A stretch of 64,000 nucleotides of DNA. It comes from Cordia subcordata (taxonomy: Eukaryota > Streptophyta > Magnoliopsida > Boraginales > Cordiaceae). Position 1 is the stretch's first letter. Each line of letters opens with the position of its first letter. Under the pieces are notes generated by a model. It saw only the letters and a program-made list of their open reading frames with translations, did not search any database and was not told the origin of the DNA. Position numbers and translations under genes: made by a program. Of this stretch, positions 21,198 through 34,159 are shown one piece after another. The DNA is taken from contig JAPTOF010000001.1 of NCBI GenBank assembly GCA_028554755.1, positions 7,670,501 through 7,734,500 on the forward strand, given 5' to 3'.

Positions 21198-24100
21198 TCA
21201 ATGGACTGGGGGCTTTCTTCTTCTTTGGAGTGGCACCATTTGAGACTTCTTCATGCTCCAAGCACTGAGACTTGAAATAGTAGCACTACTTGTCCCATTG
21301 TTGAATACGTAAATGTGTGCTTCTTTATCAATGGCTATCTCTGGATAAACTCTGGAAGTGATGCAAGTTCTTCCTCCCCCTCCAAAGCTCTCAACGATCG
21401 AATGGTCTATCTGCAAAACAGTTAAATCAGACATCAATACCCTATATGTAATGTGATGCAACCTTTTGATTGGATTTCCTTAAATAAGTTTTTCCACTTG
21501 AGTTATTCTCAGGCCTTGATTTTGCAGAGGTTCATTGACTATTTTACCAGATATTAAACAAAGTATTAATAATCAGTCAGTGAAGTTGATTATAGTGCTA
21601 AGTATGATTAAACATCTATAGAGTTATATTTGAGATATAATCACTTTTGTGTATTTACATGTTGATCATCTGCCATAGAGCTAAAAAATGGTGATGTGGT
21701 CTAATGGAATAGCTGAATGAGCAGAAATAGGAAATTGCAAAGCATGAGGAATCTTGTGGTACAGAAAACTGAAAATGTGAACAGTTCAACTCGGTCTGAT
21801 CCGCTTTTTGTTAAACTGAGCAGACAAGAATCTGGAGCTCATGGCGCTGAAGGAAACTGGAAGATTGCCCAACTATTGTCACATTGAATTTAATCAACAG
21901 ACCCAAAATACTTAAACTCATCATGACAATAATGAAGAAACTGAACATATCTCTTAGAAAACAGATGTAGGATGGTGTATTACAGATTCCCTGGGGCAGA
22001 ACAGATAACGGACCTAGATCGGGATACTTTTGCAAGTGGTTCCACAGCTTAGAAGGAGAAGTTGCAAATCTATGCAGTAGTCAATGGAAAATACCGAAGC
22101 TAATATGCAAATTATTGTTAAGAATTTGCCTTCAAAATGTAGAATAGATTTCTATAAAATGAGACAGAATTCATCAAGAATTTCACTCCATAGTTTACTT
22201 AATCGACTGTAACAGACAGATTTAGCTGTAGGCAACTTACCAAGCTCCTTAGTGAGATCTTCTTAGAAGGATCTATGTCAACAAAAGCCCCGAAGAATTT
22301 TTTGTCAACGTCTGCTCTCAAAGAAGACCTGTTGAAATCACAAGTGTTGTTGTCAAAGGATGAAATCATCATCTGCACCATACAATAAAAAGTCCATTTC
22401 AGGAATGTACCTGCTCTGGTCACTGCACATGAGCACAGCATACTTATCTTGCTTTTTGAATATCCGAAAGAATATAGCAGTTCGTTCAGTCAAGTACCTT
22501 GAAGCCAAAACCAGCAAGCCAAATGGTCCAATAGACCCTCTTTCTGATGCATTCTGTTGGCTGCAAAGAAGTTGAGGATCGATGATATCTAATTCTAACA
22601 GTTCAGCATCCTCAAGTTTTGGCACATTAAAGACGACATCTATATCTGCCTGTAGAGGAACAATTTTGTTAAGCATTCAGCAAAGCTTTATCTCAAAGTA
22701 AAGAGGGAAAACAGCAGTGGATTGAAGAAACTACCTACCTGTGATGCTGTGATGCCTGCAATTTCAATTACAGTCCCAGCTTCAATCTCTTTATGGTGAA
22801 GATTAACTTCTCTTCCACGTAGTTTTTCAACTTCATCTATCGGCCATTGCAATAATTGCTTTCTAGATTTATCCAGGAAAACAGTTCTTGGAACTGACTG
22901 CAAAATGAACTTGTCAGCAAGAAAAGGTTGATACTATTTCAAAACTTCACGAAGAGAAAATAGGAATGTGATCAAAATGCATAATCACATATTAAAAGAA
23001 CAGAAAACTCAGTCTATCCATTACCTGAAGCCCAGACCAACCCTTCTTGATGCCATTGGATTGGCCATCAGCTTCAGTCACCCATCCCCACAATATTCTT
23101 CTCTTCTTGGCACTGTCATAAAATGTCTTAGAAGCATAAAAAACCCCATAATCATATCTCAGTTGCACTCTAGGATCCATGAAGTCTTTATCAACAACAT
23201 ATCCTTCTGTTTGAGGATCGTAAGTTCCTATTATGTAGTAGTCATGATCATTAAAGCTGGCCTTGAGGACATGTTTAGTAGCTCTCCCTTGCACAGATGT
23301 GTCGAGTCCATTTTTTCCATCAATTTTGACAGGATAAAAATCAGGACACTCCCACATTCCTGTTCTATTCGAAGAATGCAGAGGATTGTGACTCCGAGTC
23401 CAGTTGACAAAATCCTTACTTTTGTACAGAATTGCTGTTCCATGGCCTTTAATTTGACTTCCAACTATCACTCGCCATACTTTATCTGGACCCTGCCAGG
23501 CTGTTGTTGGATCTCTAAAGAATTTAGGATCAATTTCACCAACTGGAGTCAGCAGAGGGTTGTGAGCTGATTTTTTCCATTCTCTAAGAAAAGGGTCGGA
23601 TGTATTTCTGGGAACCGCCAGATTCTGAACCTGATGGTCTTGAAAATCATCTCCGGTGTACAGAATAACAGGTTTTCCCCCGGGAATGATTGTGGCAGAA
23701 CCAGACCAGCATCCCATGATGTCATAAGGCTCTGCTGGATTAATGGCAAGCTCAAGATGCACCCAATCGATAAGATTATACGACACAGAATGCGCCCATG
23801 AAATGTTACCCCACACTGCAGCATATGGATTGTACTGATAGAAGAGATGGTATACTCCCTTATAGTACATTGGCCCTGCAGCATACAAACATTAACAGCC
23901 AGCCAAGATGGGGGAAATTCTCAGCATACCTTTTCCGATTACACAATCTTCCAAGTGTTCTAATTGAGAATCATAACCCTGGAAATGGTAAGACTTTACT
24001 GATGCAGCCAAGAGAATTTGTGCCTTTTCATTCATATGATGCCAGAACTAATTTCTTGCTATTTTAAATGTCTTAAAACATGAAATGATTTTTTGAATAT

Positions 24101-24475
24101 ATAGCTGATGCTAATGAAAAATGTCTAAGGGGAAGCTTCAAAGTTATCATGAGACCAGAAAACTTCAAACACTTACCATTTGGATCTGTGTATTGGCATC
24201 AGCAGGCAATCACCATATCCGCCAATCCAGGACAAAAAGCCGCCAGAAAATGAACCAGCATGAATATCAACACATATAGTTTTATGAGTTAAAGAGAAAA
24301 ATACGAAACATGGCATGAATTGGATCGGTGAAATGGAAGACATACCATTCATCCAGTTTCTAGGAGGTTGGAAATGGTAGCCAGTCCTGTAAGGCTGTTC
24401 TGCTGCTCCAACATAATCTCCATAACTAATCAAGACAACATGCAGCATGAGTACACAGAAAAGAGATCCATCCAT
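21198..24475 (-). CDS. GH32 cell-wall invertase / fructan exohydrolase, 7 exons
   Basis: Secreted beta-fructofuranosidase-family enzyme, hydrolysing sucrose or fructans in the apoplast. Exons (minus): 24346-24475, 24177-24185, 23025-23875, 22739-22897, 22411-22649, 22241-22328, 21198-21410. They stay in frame for 562 aa. Exon 2 is the 9-base mini-exon encoding most of DPNG, a hallmark of plant invertases. A hydrophobic signal peptide covers about residues 1-25. Catalytic residues are visible: nucleophile D44 in WMNDPNG, R167-D168-P169, and acid/base E222 in WECPDF. The proline in WECPDF is typical of the cell-wall group (vacuolar enzymes have V). [19 protein letters not shown] and the C-terminal beta-sandwich ending [14 protein letters not shown] are all present. 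After GTYD (D266) the sequence reads PQT where AtcwINV1, as I recall, has RVK, so fructan exohydrolase activity is possible. Upstream the start codon is ATG at 24475; an earlier TTG is not needed. Confidence 0.93.
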
Positions 24476-25684
24476 GGCTGCTGAAAACAAAACTCCAGCA
24501 CAGATTGTTTGAAACTAGGCAACCTGCAGGCCTTCCTGGCTGCATTTAACAAAAGGTGCTTCTTGTCTTGATTGTAAAAGTTGACGTCCTCTCGTATTTT
24601 TTCATATTTGAATAATCTTGTCCATACATGTCTTCCACAAATTATTTATTTGTTGGAGCTGTTAAAAAACTTACACCGTGTGATTGCTCCAATGACTAGC
24701 TTCAACTTGCAAGTCAGCAGAAATAAAATAAAGCTGATTTTGCGCTTGGTTTCTTAGAAATGTGCATAGCTGCCTATTTTATATGGGGAAATGAAATTTA
24801 ACTATTCTGGAAATCTACAGAAGCTGCTGCTATTTGATCATTGTATGATGAATTTGGACAAAATAGATATTATAATTCTCTCTAAAACGGCTTGGCATTT
24901 TTAAATAAAATGATCACTTGTCAATTTTCTCGATGCAGAAAATATGGCAAAATTTTTTACATTAACACAATGGAGGAGCTTCAAAGTTTTATTTTATGAG
25001 ACTACACTTTCTTATATCACAACCAATCTGCTTGGCTGGCTTTTACATTTTTCCATGACATGCTTGAAAGTCTAAACAGTCTCAAGTTTGTTCAAGGGTT
25101 GACCTTATTTGTGCTGCTGAGAACTATTAAAAAGAAGGGATGGCCTTTGGCCTTTTTTTTTTTTTTTTTCTTTGGACAAGAAATTGTCACGTACGGGCCC
25201 TATCAATCAACTCTATTCGGCCAAAACACGAGTGCAGTGACATGTTCCAAAGCATACTTTAGATCAAATTAGTCAAGTATTTAACCTAAAATATATCAAA
25301 ACGGGTTCAAACCTCTGGATTTGCTAATTGATCCTACTATTTTTGCAATTTTGAGGTTGGCCTGCTTCTCAAAACCAAGTTTTTGTAGTATTTTAATTAT
25401 TTGACTTTGATATTCCAATACTTCTTGGTTTATTTTCAAGCTAAGATTCATTACCCTCCAAATGCTATCATATAAACGGTCGGAGATGTGCTGTGTCATA
25501 AATCTTTACAGAGCAATAAGTTGTTTCCCGTGAGTTGAGAAAAGGATGAAAAAGAATTAGTGGCTAATTTATTTCCTGCAGGAAGAAAGTATGCTGGACC
25601 AGTAAATTGATGGTTGACATGAAATGGCTTATCTTGAGCAATTAAATGGCACGATTAAGATGTATACGGTAAACAATACCACAT
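24476..25684. other. Promoter region of the GH32 gene
   Basis: 1.2 kb of AT-rich sequence between the invertase-like start codon and the Athila LTR. It contains a long T-run (25150-25169) and a TTGAC W-box-like word near 24580. No ORF is credible. The Athila element therefore sits about 1.2 kb upstream of this gene. Confidence 0.4.
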
Positions 25685-26992
25685 TGATGGACATTGAAAT
25701 CACTAAAAATAAATTCCTATCTCTTACCTTGCAATTTTAAATTGTGTACGCGATGAGAAAGGGTCGAGTCCATAGGAATTGGAAAATTATTTTATTCTAA
25801 TTATACCAAATAGATTACTCAACTAAGTCGCAACAACAAAGGGGGGAGTTAAATACGAAATCAGTAAAATTAAAAAATCTGTCCAGAGCACTAGTCGTGC
25901 TGCGTGGGCACGCAATCTGACCAGAAAATAAAAAAACGTAAATAAAAATTAAAATGACTAAAATATGGAATTCTAAATTACTGTAAGGTTGGAAAAATAG
26001 AATATCAATGAGAATAAAATCTAGCCTGAAGATCAATCGCAATTTCAATCAACAAATCCGATCATAGATGCAAAAATACTTTCAACTATTTCGATAAATC
26101 AGTTATAATTATTGGCTAGACCTAATAATCTCATCTTTCCTTACAGAGTTGATAACGGTTTAAATCACTGCGATTTTTCCCGTAATCCCCTTACCTATTA
26201 GATGTTCTAATCCCTGGAGATGCCTGCAGGATCTATCTAACGGCAGCAATAAAAATCTAAAAAGACATGATTCTAAAAGTCAATACTCTCGCGGTTATTG
26301 CTCATTTAGATTACGTAATTACTCAGGAAACCTGATTACCACTATATTTAGATTAATTTAATTAATCTAACTGGTTACCTATTGTCATGCAATTAAATAA
26401 TCACGCGCAAAATTAAATAATCACAGATCAATATTAATTATTGAAGCAGTAAATACGCAGCTACCGAAATAGAATGAAAGGAATAAAAACACTTAGATCT
26501 CACGAATTTGATAAATCGTAATCTTGATTAATCCTCGGCTAGAAAAGAAAATTAGAACAACTTGTCCATGAATGTTGCCAAGAAATAAAGAGAAAATTTA
26601 TATAATAAAAACCCTAACCTATTTTTCTTATTGGATAAGGAAACCTGGCCCAAAAAGAATAAAAAAGTAAAAGCCTGAAATAAGTCCAACAAAATAAAAA
26701 GCCTATTAATATTTAATCTAATTCCTTCCAAAAGCCCAAAAAAATATCTTCAATCTTGGTTAACCCAGTCAAAACCCGCGTAGCATTTAAATGGCATTTT
26801 TCCACTTGACGATATCAACTTTGACCGCTACAAACACGTCCAAAAAGTTTCTATATCCATATGTAATGCATTCAGCTCCTTTTCCTAAGTACAATTATGC
26901 AAAATTACATTAAAAACATCGATTAAGAAGCATTCTATTCCAAAATCAAGTGCATCTAACATACAAATTAAACACATATTTAGAACTTATCA
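25685..26992 (-). repeat. Athila 3' LTR (complete)
   Basis: 1308 bp. On the minus strand it begins TGATAAGTTCTAAATATG next to the polypurine tract and ends CCATCA. It shares long runs with 35597-36674. It lacks a stretch of about 60 bp present in the other LTR at about 36511-36575. Confidence 0.9.
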
Positions 26993-27010
26993 AATTCCCC
27001 CACACTTGAA
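26993..27010 (-). other. Athila polypurine tract
   Basis: On the minus strand the word GTGTGGGGGAATT directly precedes the LTR start TGATAAG. It would prime plus-strand synthesis. It sits where expected and is intact. Confidence 0.8.
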
Positions 27011-30000
27011 CTATGCTTGCCCTCAAGCATGAAAACAATTAAGAACAGGGAATTCCATGCAAGGTTGACCAAGATTGTGGTTATTCAGAGATTCCCAGTT
27101 TAACAACCAATCATAAAGTGCAAGTCCTGCAATTAAAATCTCTGTACTTTCATGAACATAGCTAGCTTCAAAGAATCTAAAGTACAGAATAAAGTCAAGA
27201 CATATGTCATCAAAGCTTCAACTTCGCAATCCATCCACCAATTTTATCATTCTTCATTCCTTCATGACACCATTTTATCACAGGAATATAATCATTTAAG
27301 CTCAACCTCTCAACATACGTACAAGTCCTAACCCAATTCAAGCATTTATAAAAACAAGCAAGTTAACATACTGGCAAACTAAATTTTCTTCTTCTTTCAA
27401 TCAACTTGCAATGTTTTTAGCCAAAAGAGTGCACTAATTTTGCAAATTCCAACAAAACTTTTTTCCAAAAGCAAGACTTGACTTGACCAAAAATTTTCAA
27501 AAAGAAGCCAAACTTAGCAAGAAAATCCCCACAAATAAACATCTTCATTAAAAATATAGCCACAAAGTTCCTTCAAGAATAATTACATCAGTACTTCCCA
27601 CTAGACTTCAAGCTAACTCAACCATCCATCAAAGTAGACATAGGCACATAATCCTTCATATGCTCGTCCACCTCGACTCAAAGAAACTCGAAAAAAAAAA
27701 CAAAGGTAAGCCAGTTTTTCAGCAAGTCAAAACAAGAACCACCACATGTACAAGTCACCTTGCTAGCACCCAAAACACTATATAAATGAACCTTGCATCA
27801 TTTAAGCACACAAAAGAGATTTAAGCCAAGTATGATTATGCTAATGCAAAGAAGAGAGATCAAAGCACTGCCTTGATGTGCAATTTTTTCTCAAAGAAAA
27901 TAAGTTTTGTGTCTAGGCCCAGCTACCAGAAAGCCGGATCACTTCAACTGCCCCTTTTTTTTCACAATTTTCATGATTTGCCTAGAATGTCATCCAACCT
28001 TTTTACACGATGACAAACATTTGTGATGAATGCCCCCGATTACTCAGTTGGTCACAATTCTAGGTGGCTTTTAGCTCTACTCATGAATCTCCGTTTTTTT
28101 CTTTCTTTTGGAGACCAGCGGAGTAAAAAGGTGCGCATTTACTTTGATTTCATTCATTCATTCTTGCGCTTTTTTTTCACACTTTCATCACTTTTGCAGG
28201 AGTGACCTCAACCCCGACATAACTTTCCTAGACATGCACTTTTTCACAATTTTTACCACAAAAATAAATCAAGGCAAATACCTCTCAAACTCAAACTAAG
28301 CACTAGCTTCCAATTTAAGTGCATGCACATTTTCAGCCCAAGTTAAGATTAAGCAAGGTTCAAGCATAGCATGTTCAAGTATCTAACAAGGGAAAAAAAC
28401 AATGGGGATAGAATCACTGCATGTACTAACTTACCGTTGTAACCAAAGCGAGTTTCCCGAGCATGGGGATTAAATTTTTTTTTTTCATAAGGAATGCCAA
28501 GTTTGCAACATAGAAAGTAGAGCCAGAAAAATATTTGTACAAATAAAACTAAGGAAACAAAAACATGACCCAAAATTGTGTTTTTGTCATTTTTTTATCA
28601 TTTTTCTGTTTGTTTTTTCATTTCATTTTTTTTATGAAGACAAGGAACAGGAAGACTCAAACAATACTAAATAAAACACAATTACGTAAACAGACTCGAA
28701 TTACCACATCAAAAACACTTCTAAGCATAAGCAAGACTCAAAATAAAAGACAAAAAACACAAACACGAAGTAGTCCTCCCCTACACTTATCAGACACATT
28801 GTCCTTAATGTGGAAATAAAAGAAAGCTGATAAAGAAGAAATAAGGACAAAAACAAAAAATAAAGAAAAGAAAAATCTAAGGACTTCCCTGAAAACACAA
28901 GTGAGGGCGTGGTGTAGTCGTCAAGTGTCTGAATCGGGACCATGGTACCCCGAGTTGATTGTTTCCTGTCCATTACTGAGCTTCCAAAGATACTGACAGA
29001 GAAAGAGGAAATGCAAACACTGAAACACAACTAAGCACTAAATTTTCCTCTATTTTTTTCTCAACAGCTTTTGCCATCTCTTTTTTTTTTTCGAATGCGC
29101 AGTACCCAATTCACCTAACAAAATTATCAAGAAGTGCTATAGTAAAGAAGATGATGGTGAATGTGTAATGAAAGTAATGTGTAATGAAAGTATTGCTGCA
29201 GCTTATGGCGATGGAGCTGTGATGATGATAATTTTGGTGTAGTTAAGAGAAGGAGATAGAAATAGAAGTACCGAAGGCTGCAGCAGCGGCAGAGTGAAAG
29301 AAAGATAATGATGATATGTTGCTGCCGATGAGAGAAGCTGGTGGTTGGTTGGCATAAAATTTTGATGAAGCCAGGCAGAGAGGTAGTGAGGTGTTAATGA
29401 TGGAGCATGAAGAAAGGTGGTAATGGTGCTGTCGGGTGAGCTCAACAGACAGAGAGAGATGGCCGCGTGTTTGATGCTGCCGGGTTGTGTTGATGATATC
29501 GGATGATGGAGATGATGATGATGTTGGTGATGATGAAGATGAAGGTGAGAGAGGTGGTGAGGCGTCGGGTGATGGTGGCGGGAAGGATGATGATGCTAGG
29601 TGGGTCTTGGTGATGAAGATGGTGATGAACGATGGCCGGCTCGAGAGAGAGAGAGAGAAAGAGATGGCTGTGTGGCTGCTTGTGGAGGTGGCTCGAAGAT
29701 GGTGATGGTTGATGAAAATGATGTTGATCTCGGGTAGTCAACAGAGAAGAAGAATAATAATCTAGGTTTTTTTAATTGGGGATTGGGTGGGCCAATTTTG
29801 TAAATAGGAAAATGGGGCACTAATTATAAACTATTTAGGAATTGACCCACAGTTTCCTTTGTGCTTGCAATTTTCGACCCAAATCCACCATTTTTTTTTT
29901 ATCATCCTCAGCTTTCTTTCTCCCATGTCTTCAAGCTACCCTGTACCTGTAGCAATTCAGAATCAGGGTTTCCAATGAAGAAGATGAACAGGAAAATAAT

Positions 30001-30161
30001 GGAAAAACACAAAAAATTATTAGAAAAATTCCTAAAAATTGAAGAAAAATGATAAAAATTTGCAAAAATTAAAAACAAATACAAAATAAAATTCCGAACT
30101 CTATGGGTTGCCTCCCACTAGCGCCTTTGTTTAACGTCGTCGGCTCGACGTTCCGGAACGA
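26993..30161. other. Athila non-coding tail between integrase and 3' LTR
   Basis: About 3.2 kb where some Athila elements carry an envelope-like ORF. No ORF with such character remains on either strand. Near 29480-29720 there is a GAT/GGT-rich low-complexity stretch. Immediately after the integrase end (about 30100-30160) lies the conserved Athila word GGGAGGCAACCC and a short palindrome CGTTCCGGAACG. No host gene seen. Confidence 0.6.
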
Positions 30162-33100
30162 CTACTCGTATTCCGGGGGTGCTTCCAACATCAATTCTTC
30201 CACCGTTTGCACATTAAATTCATCATAGAAAAGCTTCAAACAATGACCATTCACCTTTAACACTTTATTCGTTTCCAAACTCTGGATTTCCACTGCACCA
30301 TGCGCAAAAACTTTAGTTACAATAAAAGGGCCTATCCAACGAGAACGAAGCTTACATGGAAACAATTTAAGGCGAGATTGATAGAGTAACACTTTTTGGC
30401 CTATGAAAAATTGCTTTCTTGATATCCGCTGATCATGATAAGCTTTTGTTTTCTCTTTGTAAATCCTTGAGCTTTCACATGCATCGTTCCGGATTTCCTC
30501 GAGCTCTTGGATTTGCAATTTTCGCTGTTCTCCCGCCTTTTCTAATTCCATGTTGCATTGTTTGATCGCCCAATACGCCTTGTGCTCTAATTCCACCGGA
30601 ACATGGCATGGCTTTCCGAACACCAGTCGACATGGTGACATACCTATCGGTGTTTTGTAAGCAGTGCGGTAAGCCCAAAGAGCGTCGTCTAACCGCAAAC
30701 TCCAATCCTTCCTATTCATATTCACCGTATTTTCAAGGATTGACTTTATTTCACGATTAGATACTTCGGTTTGTCCATTCATTTGCAGATGATAGGCTGT
30801 GGAAGTCCGATGGGTCACACCATATTTCTTCAAAAGTGCTCTGAAGACTTTATTGCAAAAATGCGTCCCCCTATCACTGATTATGGCTCGTGGAACTCCA
30901 TACCTATTAAAAATACAAGACTTCACAAAATCCATGACTACTTTAGCATCGTCAGTACGTGTATGCTTGGCCTCTATCCATTTAGATACATAATCAACAG
31001 CAAGGATGATATACAAATACCCAAAAGACGAAGGAAACAGTCCCATAAAATCCAATCTCCATATATCGAAAATTTCACACACAAGAATAGAATTTAAAGG
31101 CATTTGATCCCTATGTCCTAAACTACCTATCCTTTGACAGTTAACACATCTTTTACAATACTCATAGGAATCACGAAAGAGGTTCGGCTAATATAATCCA
31201 CACTCAAGAATTTTACGTGCTGTTCTCTTTGGACCAAAATGGCCACCGCATGCATGTGTATGACAAAATCTCAGGATAGAAGGAATTTCAGATTCAATTA
31301 CACATCGTCTAATAACTTGATCAGTGCAATGTTTCCACAAATAAGGATCATCCCACACATAATACCTTGCATCCCTTTTTATTTTTTCTTTTTCAGTTTT
31401 GGACAACTCAGGAGGCAAAGAACCACTGACTAAGAAATTTACGATATCAGCAAACCAAGGGGCGCTATTTTGAACAACAAAAAGAAACTCATCTGGGAAG
31501 TTGTCCTTAAGAGGGACTGGTTTCTCGCTCGTGAGCAACCGGCTAAGGTGATCGGCGACTAGATTTTCAGATCCCTTTTTGTCTCGAATCTCTAAGTCAA
31601 ATTCTTGCATGAGTAACACCCATCGAATAAGCCTTGGCTTCGCATCCTTCTTTGCTAAAAGATATCGCAATGCTGCATGATCAGAAAAAACAATTACTTT
31701 AGTGCCAAGCAAATATGAACGAAATTTTTCTAAAGCAAAAATTATCGCTAAAAACTCCTTTTTCGTGGTGGAATAATTGCTTTGAGCCTTGTCCAATGTC
31801 CTAGAAGCGTAATATATAACATGGGGATCTCTTCCAATCCGTTGGCCTAGGACAGCTCCAACTGCATGGTCATTCGCATTGCACATGATTTCAAACGGAA
31901 GATCCCAACTAGGAGGTTGGATAATTGGGGCTGAAATCAACTTCTCTTTCAACTTGTCAAAAGCTTTCTTGCATTCCTCGTTGATTTCGAACACAGCATC
32001 TTTTTGAAGAAGCTTACATAGCGGTTGAGATACTTTCGCAAAATCTTTGATGAAACGCCTATAAAAACCTGCATGTCCAAGAAAAGCACGAACTTCCCTC
32101 ACATTTGTGGGGTAAGGCAAGGTTTTTATAACATCTATTTTCGCTTTATCTACCTCTAACCCTTTCGAAAAAACTATGTGACCTAAAATCAAACCTTGAT
32201 CTACCATAAAATGGCACTTTTCATAATTCAAAACTAGATTTGATTCAAGACACCTTTTTAATATCAAAGCTAGATTATTGAAACATTCATCAAAAGACTC
32301 ACCATACACCGTGAAGTCATCCATGAAGACCTCAATCATATTCTCCACATATTCAGAAAAAATACTTACCATACACTTTTGAAAGGTGGCGGGAGCATTG
32401 CACAACCCGAATGGCATTCTCCTATATACGAACGTACCAAAAGGGCAAGTAAAAGTCGTCTTTTCTTGATCTTCCGGCGCAAGTGGAATTTGGTGAAAAC
32501 GTGAATAACCATCAAGACAACAATAATGAGTTTTTCCTGCTAAACTTTCAAGCATTTGATCGATAAAGGGGAGAGAAAAATGATCTTTTCTAGTTGCAGC
32601 ATTCAATTTCCTATAATCTATACATACTCTCCATCCATTTTGAACTCGAGTGGGCACCAACTCACCTTCGTCATTTTCAGTAACTGTAATACCTGTTTTC
32701 TTTGGAACAACTTGCACAGGACTCACCCATTTACTCTCAGAAATTAGATAGATCATACCTGCATCGAGAAGTTTCAAAATCTCTTTCTTCACTACCTCCA
32801 TCATTGGTGGATTGAGATGACGTAAAGCCTCCCTACATGTTTTAGTTTCATCATCCAACAAGATTTTATGCATACATGTGGAGGGGCTCAAACCTTTAAT
32901 ATCGGCAATGGTCCACCCAATGGCTTCCTTAAACTCCTTTAAGACTTTAATCAACCTTTCTTCTTCTGTTGCACTAAGCTTACTAGAGATAATAACCGGA
33001 AGCGTTTCCTTTTCTCCCAAATATGCATACTTGAGATGATCGGGTAATTGTTTCAATTCTAATTGCGGGGCCTACAAAATAGAAGGAAAAAGCTTTGTAT

Positions 33101-33419
33101 GAGATGCAAGAAGTGCAAGAGAGGATGAACTGTACCTCCATGGTTTTTGTTCTTCCAAAGCGTAGAGTATTTCAAGAAAATCACCCTTCATGGCATAATT
33201 TATCTCAATTTCTTGCAACCTTTCAAGAGTAAAACTTTTGCAAATAACCATATTCAACTTGTCATCTTCAAACAATTCAAGAAACTCTTGATCCCATAAT
33301 TCATGCAAATTCTCAAATAGTGGATCGTAAGCTTCCAATCCAAAAACACAAGAGACATCACTAGGATATTTCATAGCATCATAAATATTAAATTTCATTA
33401 CATCGCCATCAAATTCCAA
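30162..33419 (-). pseudogene. Athila reverse transcriptase, RNase H and integrase
   Basis: A nearly continuous pol frame on the minus strand. A linker (33075-33419) ends at a TAG (33072-33074). Then comes RT with [25 protein letters not shown] and the active-site FMDD (residues 244-247 counted from 33056), and RNase H with [10 protein letters not shown]. The integrase zinc-finger start ([11 protein letters not shown]) and catalytic core ([31 protein letters not shown] with the DDE residues) are present. A TAG at 31188-31190 splits it at the zinc-finger region, where a tryptophan is expected. Codons resume in the same frame, so one base change per stop is enough to explain the breaks. Confidence 0.9.
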
Positions 33420-33421
33420 GG

Positions 33422-34159
33422 TTAGAGTTCCATCATGAACATCAATTTTAGCTCGAGCAGTGGTAAGAAAATGTCCTCTATATCAAGCACATAAAAATTA
33501 GCAGGAAAGACTAATTTACCCACTTGCACAAAAACATCCTCTAAAACACCTTCAGGGTAAACTAAAGATCTATCAGCTAATTGAATTATAACGCCCGTTT
33601 CTTTCAATGGTCCTACCTTTAAAGGTCCCTCATTCAAAGTGGAGTAAATAGACTTAGGCATAACATTAATAGATGCTCCTAAATCACATATAGCTTTCTT
33701 AATGCCTAGAGAGCCTATTTGACAAGAGATAGCAAACATACCTTGATCTTTGCATTTTGGTGGCAATCTCTTCTTAAGTACGGTGGAGACATTCTCTCCC
33801 ACACTTATCTTTTCATTACCCACAAGCTTCTTCTTATTAGTGCATAATTCCTTTAAAAATTTTACAATTTGAGGTACTTGTCTAATTGCATCAAGTAAGG
33901 GAATATTTACCTCAATTTTGCGAAAAAACTCAAAAATCTCCTTCTCTTCCTCCTCTTTCTTGGACTTTGTGAATTTCTCGGGAAAAGGAGGATTTACCAC
34001 CAGCTCTACACCATTTTTAGGCTCTGTTTTATCTCTGTCCAGCACCTTTTTATTGCATTCCGCATCAGTTTTTTCTATTTCTTTCTCTGATTCAGGTGCT
34101 ATCAACTTTGCGTGCCCACGCCTAGCCTGACAGTGGCTGTCCTGCAGCTCCTTTCCACT
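33422..34159 (-). pseudogene. Athila protease region
   Basis: Continues the gag frame past the TGA at 34160. It contains a retroviral-type aspartic protease motif DLGASINVMPKSIY. The upstream linker is rich in K/E. A frameshift at roughly 33480-33495 takes the reading into the next frame, where the protein continues with KIDVHDGTLTLEFDGD; a few residues are also missing there. Not functional. Confidence 0.82.

Noticed and set aside
22968..23570. 200-residue plus-strand ORF
   Set aside because: It is antisense to exon 3 of the GH32 gene, whose minus-strand reading has all the family motifs.
24476..24490. Earlier start for the GH32 gene
   Set aside because: The upstream in-frame codon is TTG. 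The ATG at 24473-24475 directly precedes a normal signal peptide.
29442..29741. ORFs rich in H/P/S (minus strand) and D/E/G (plus strand)
   Set aside because: They arise from a GAT-rich low-complexity stretch inside the Athila tail. No family motif or start context supports a gene.
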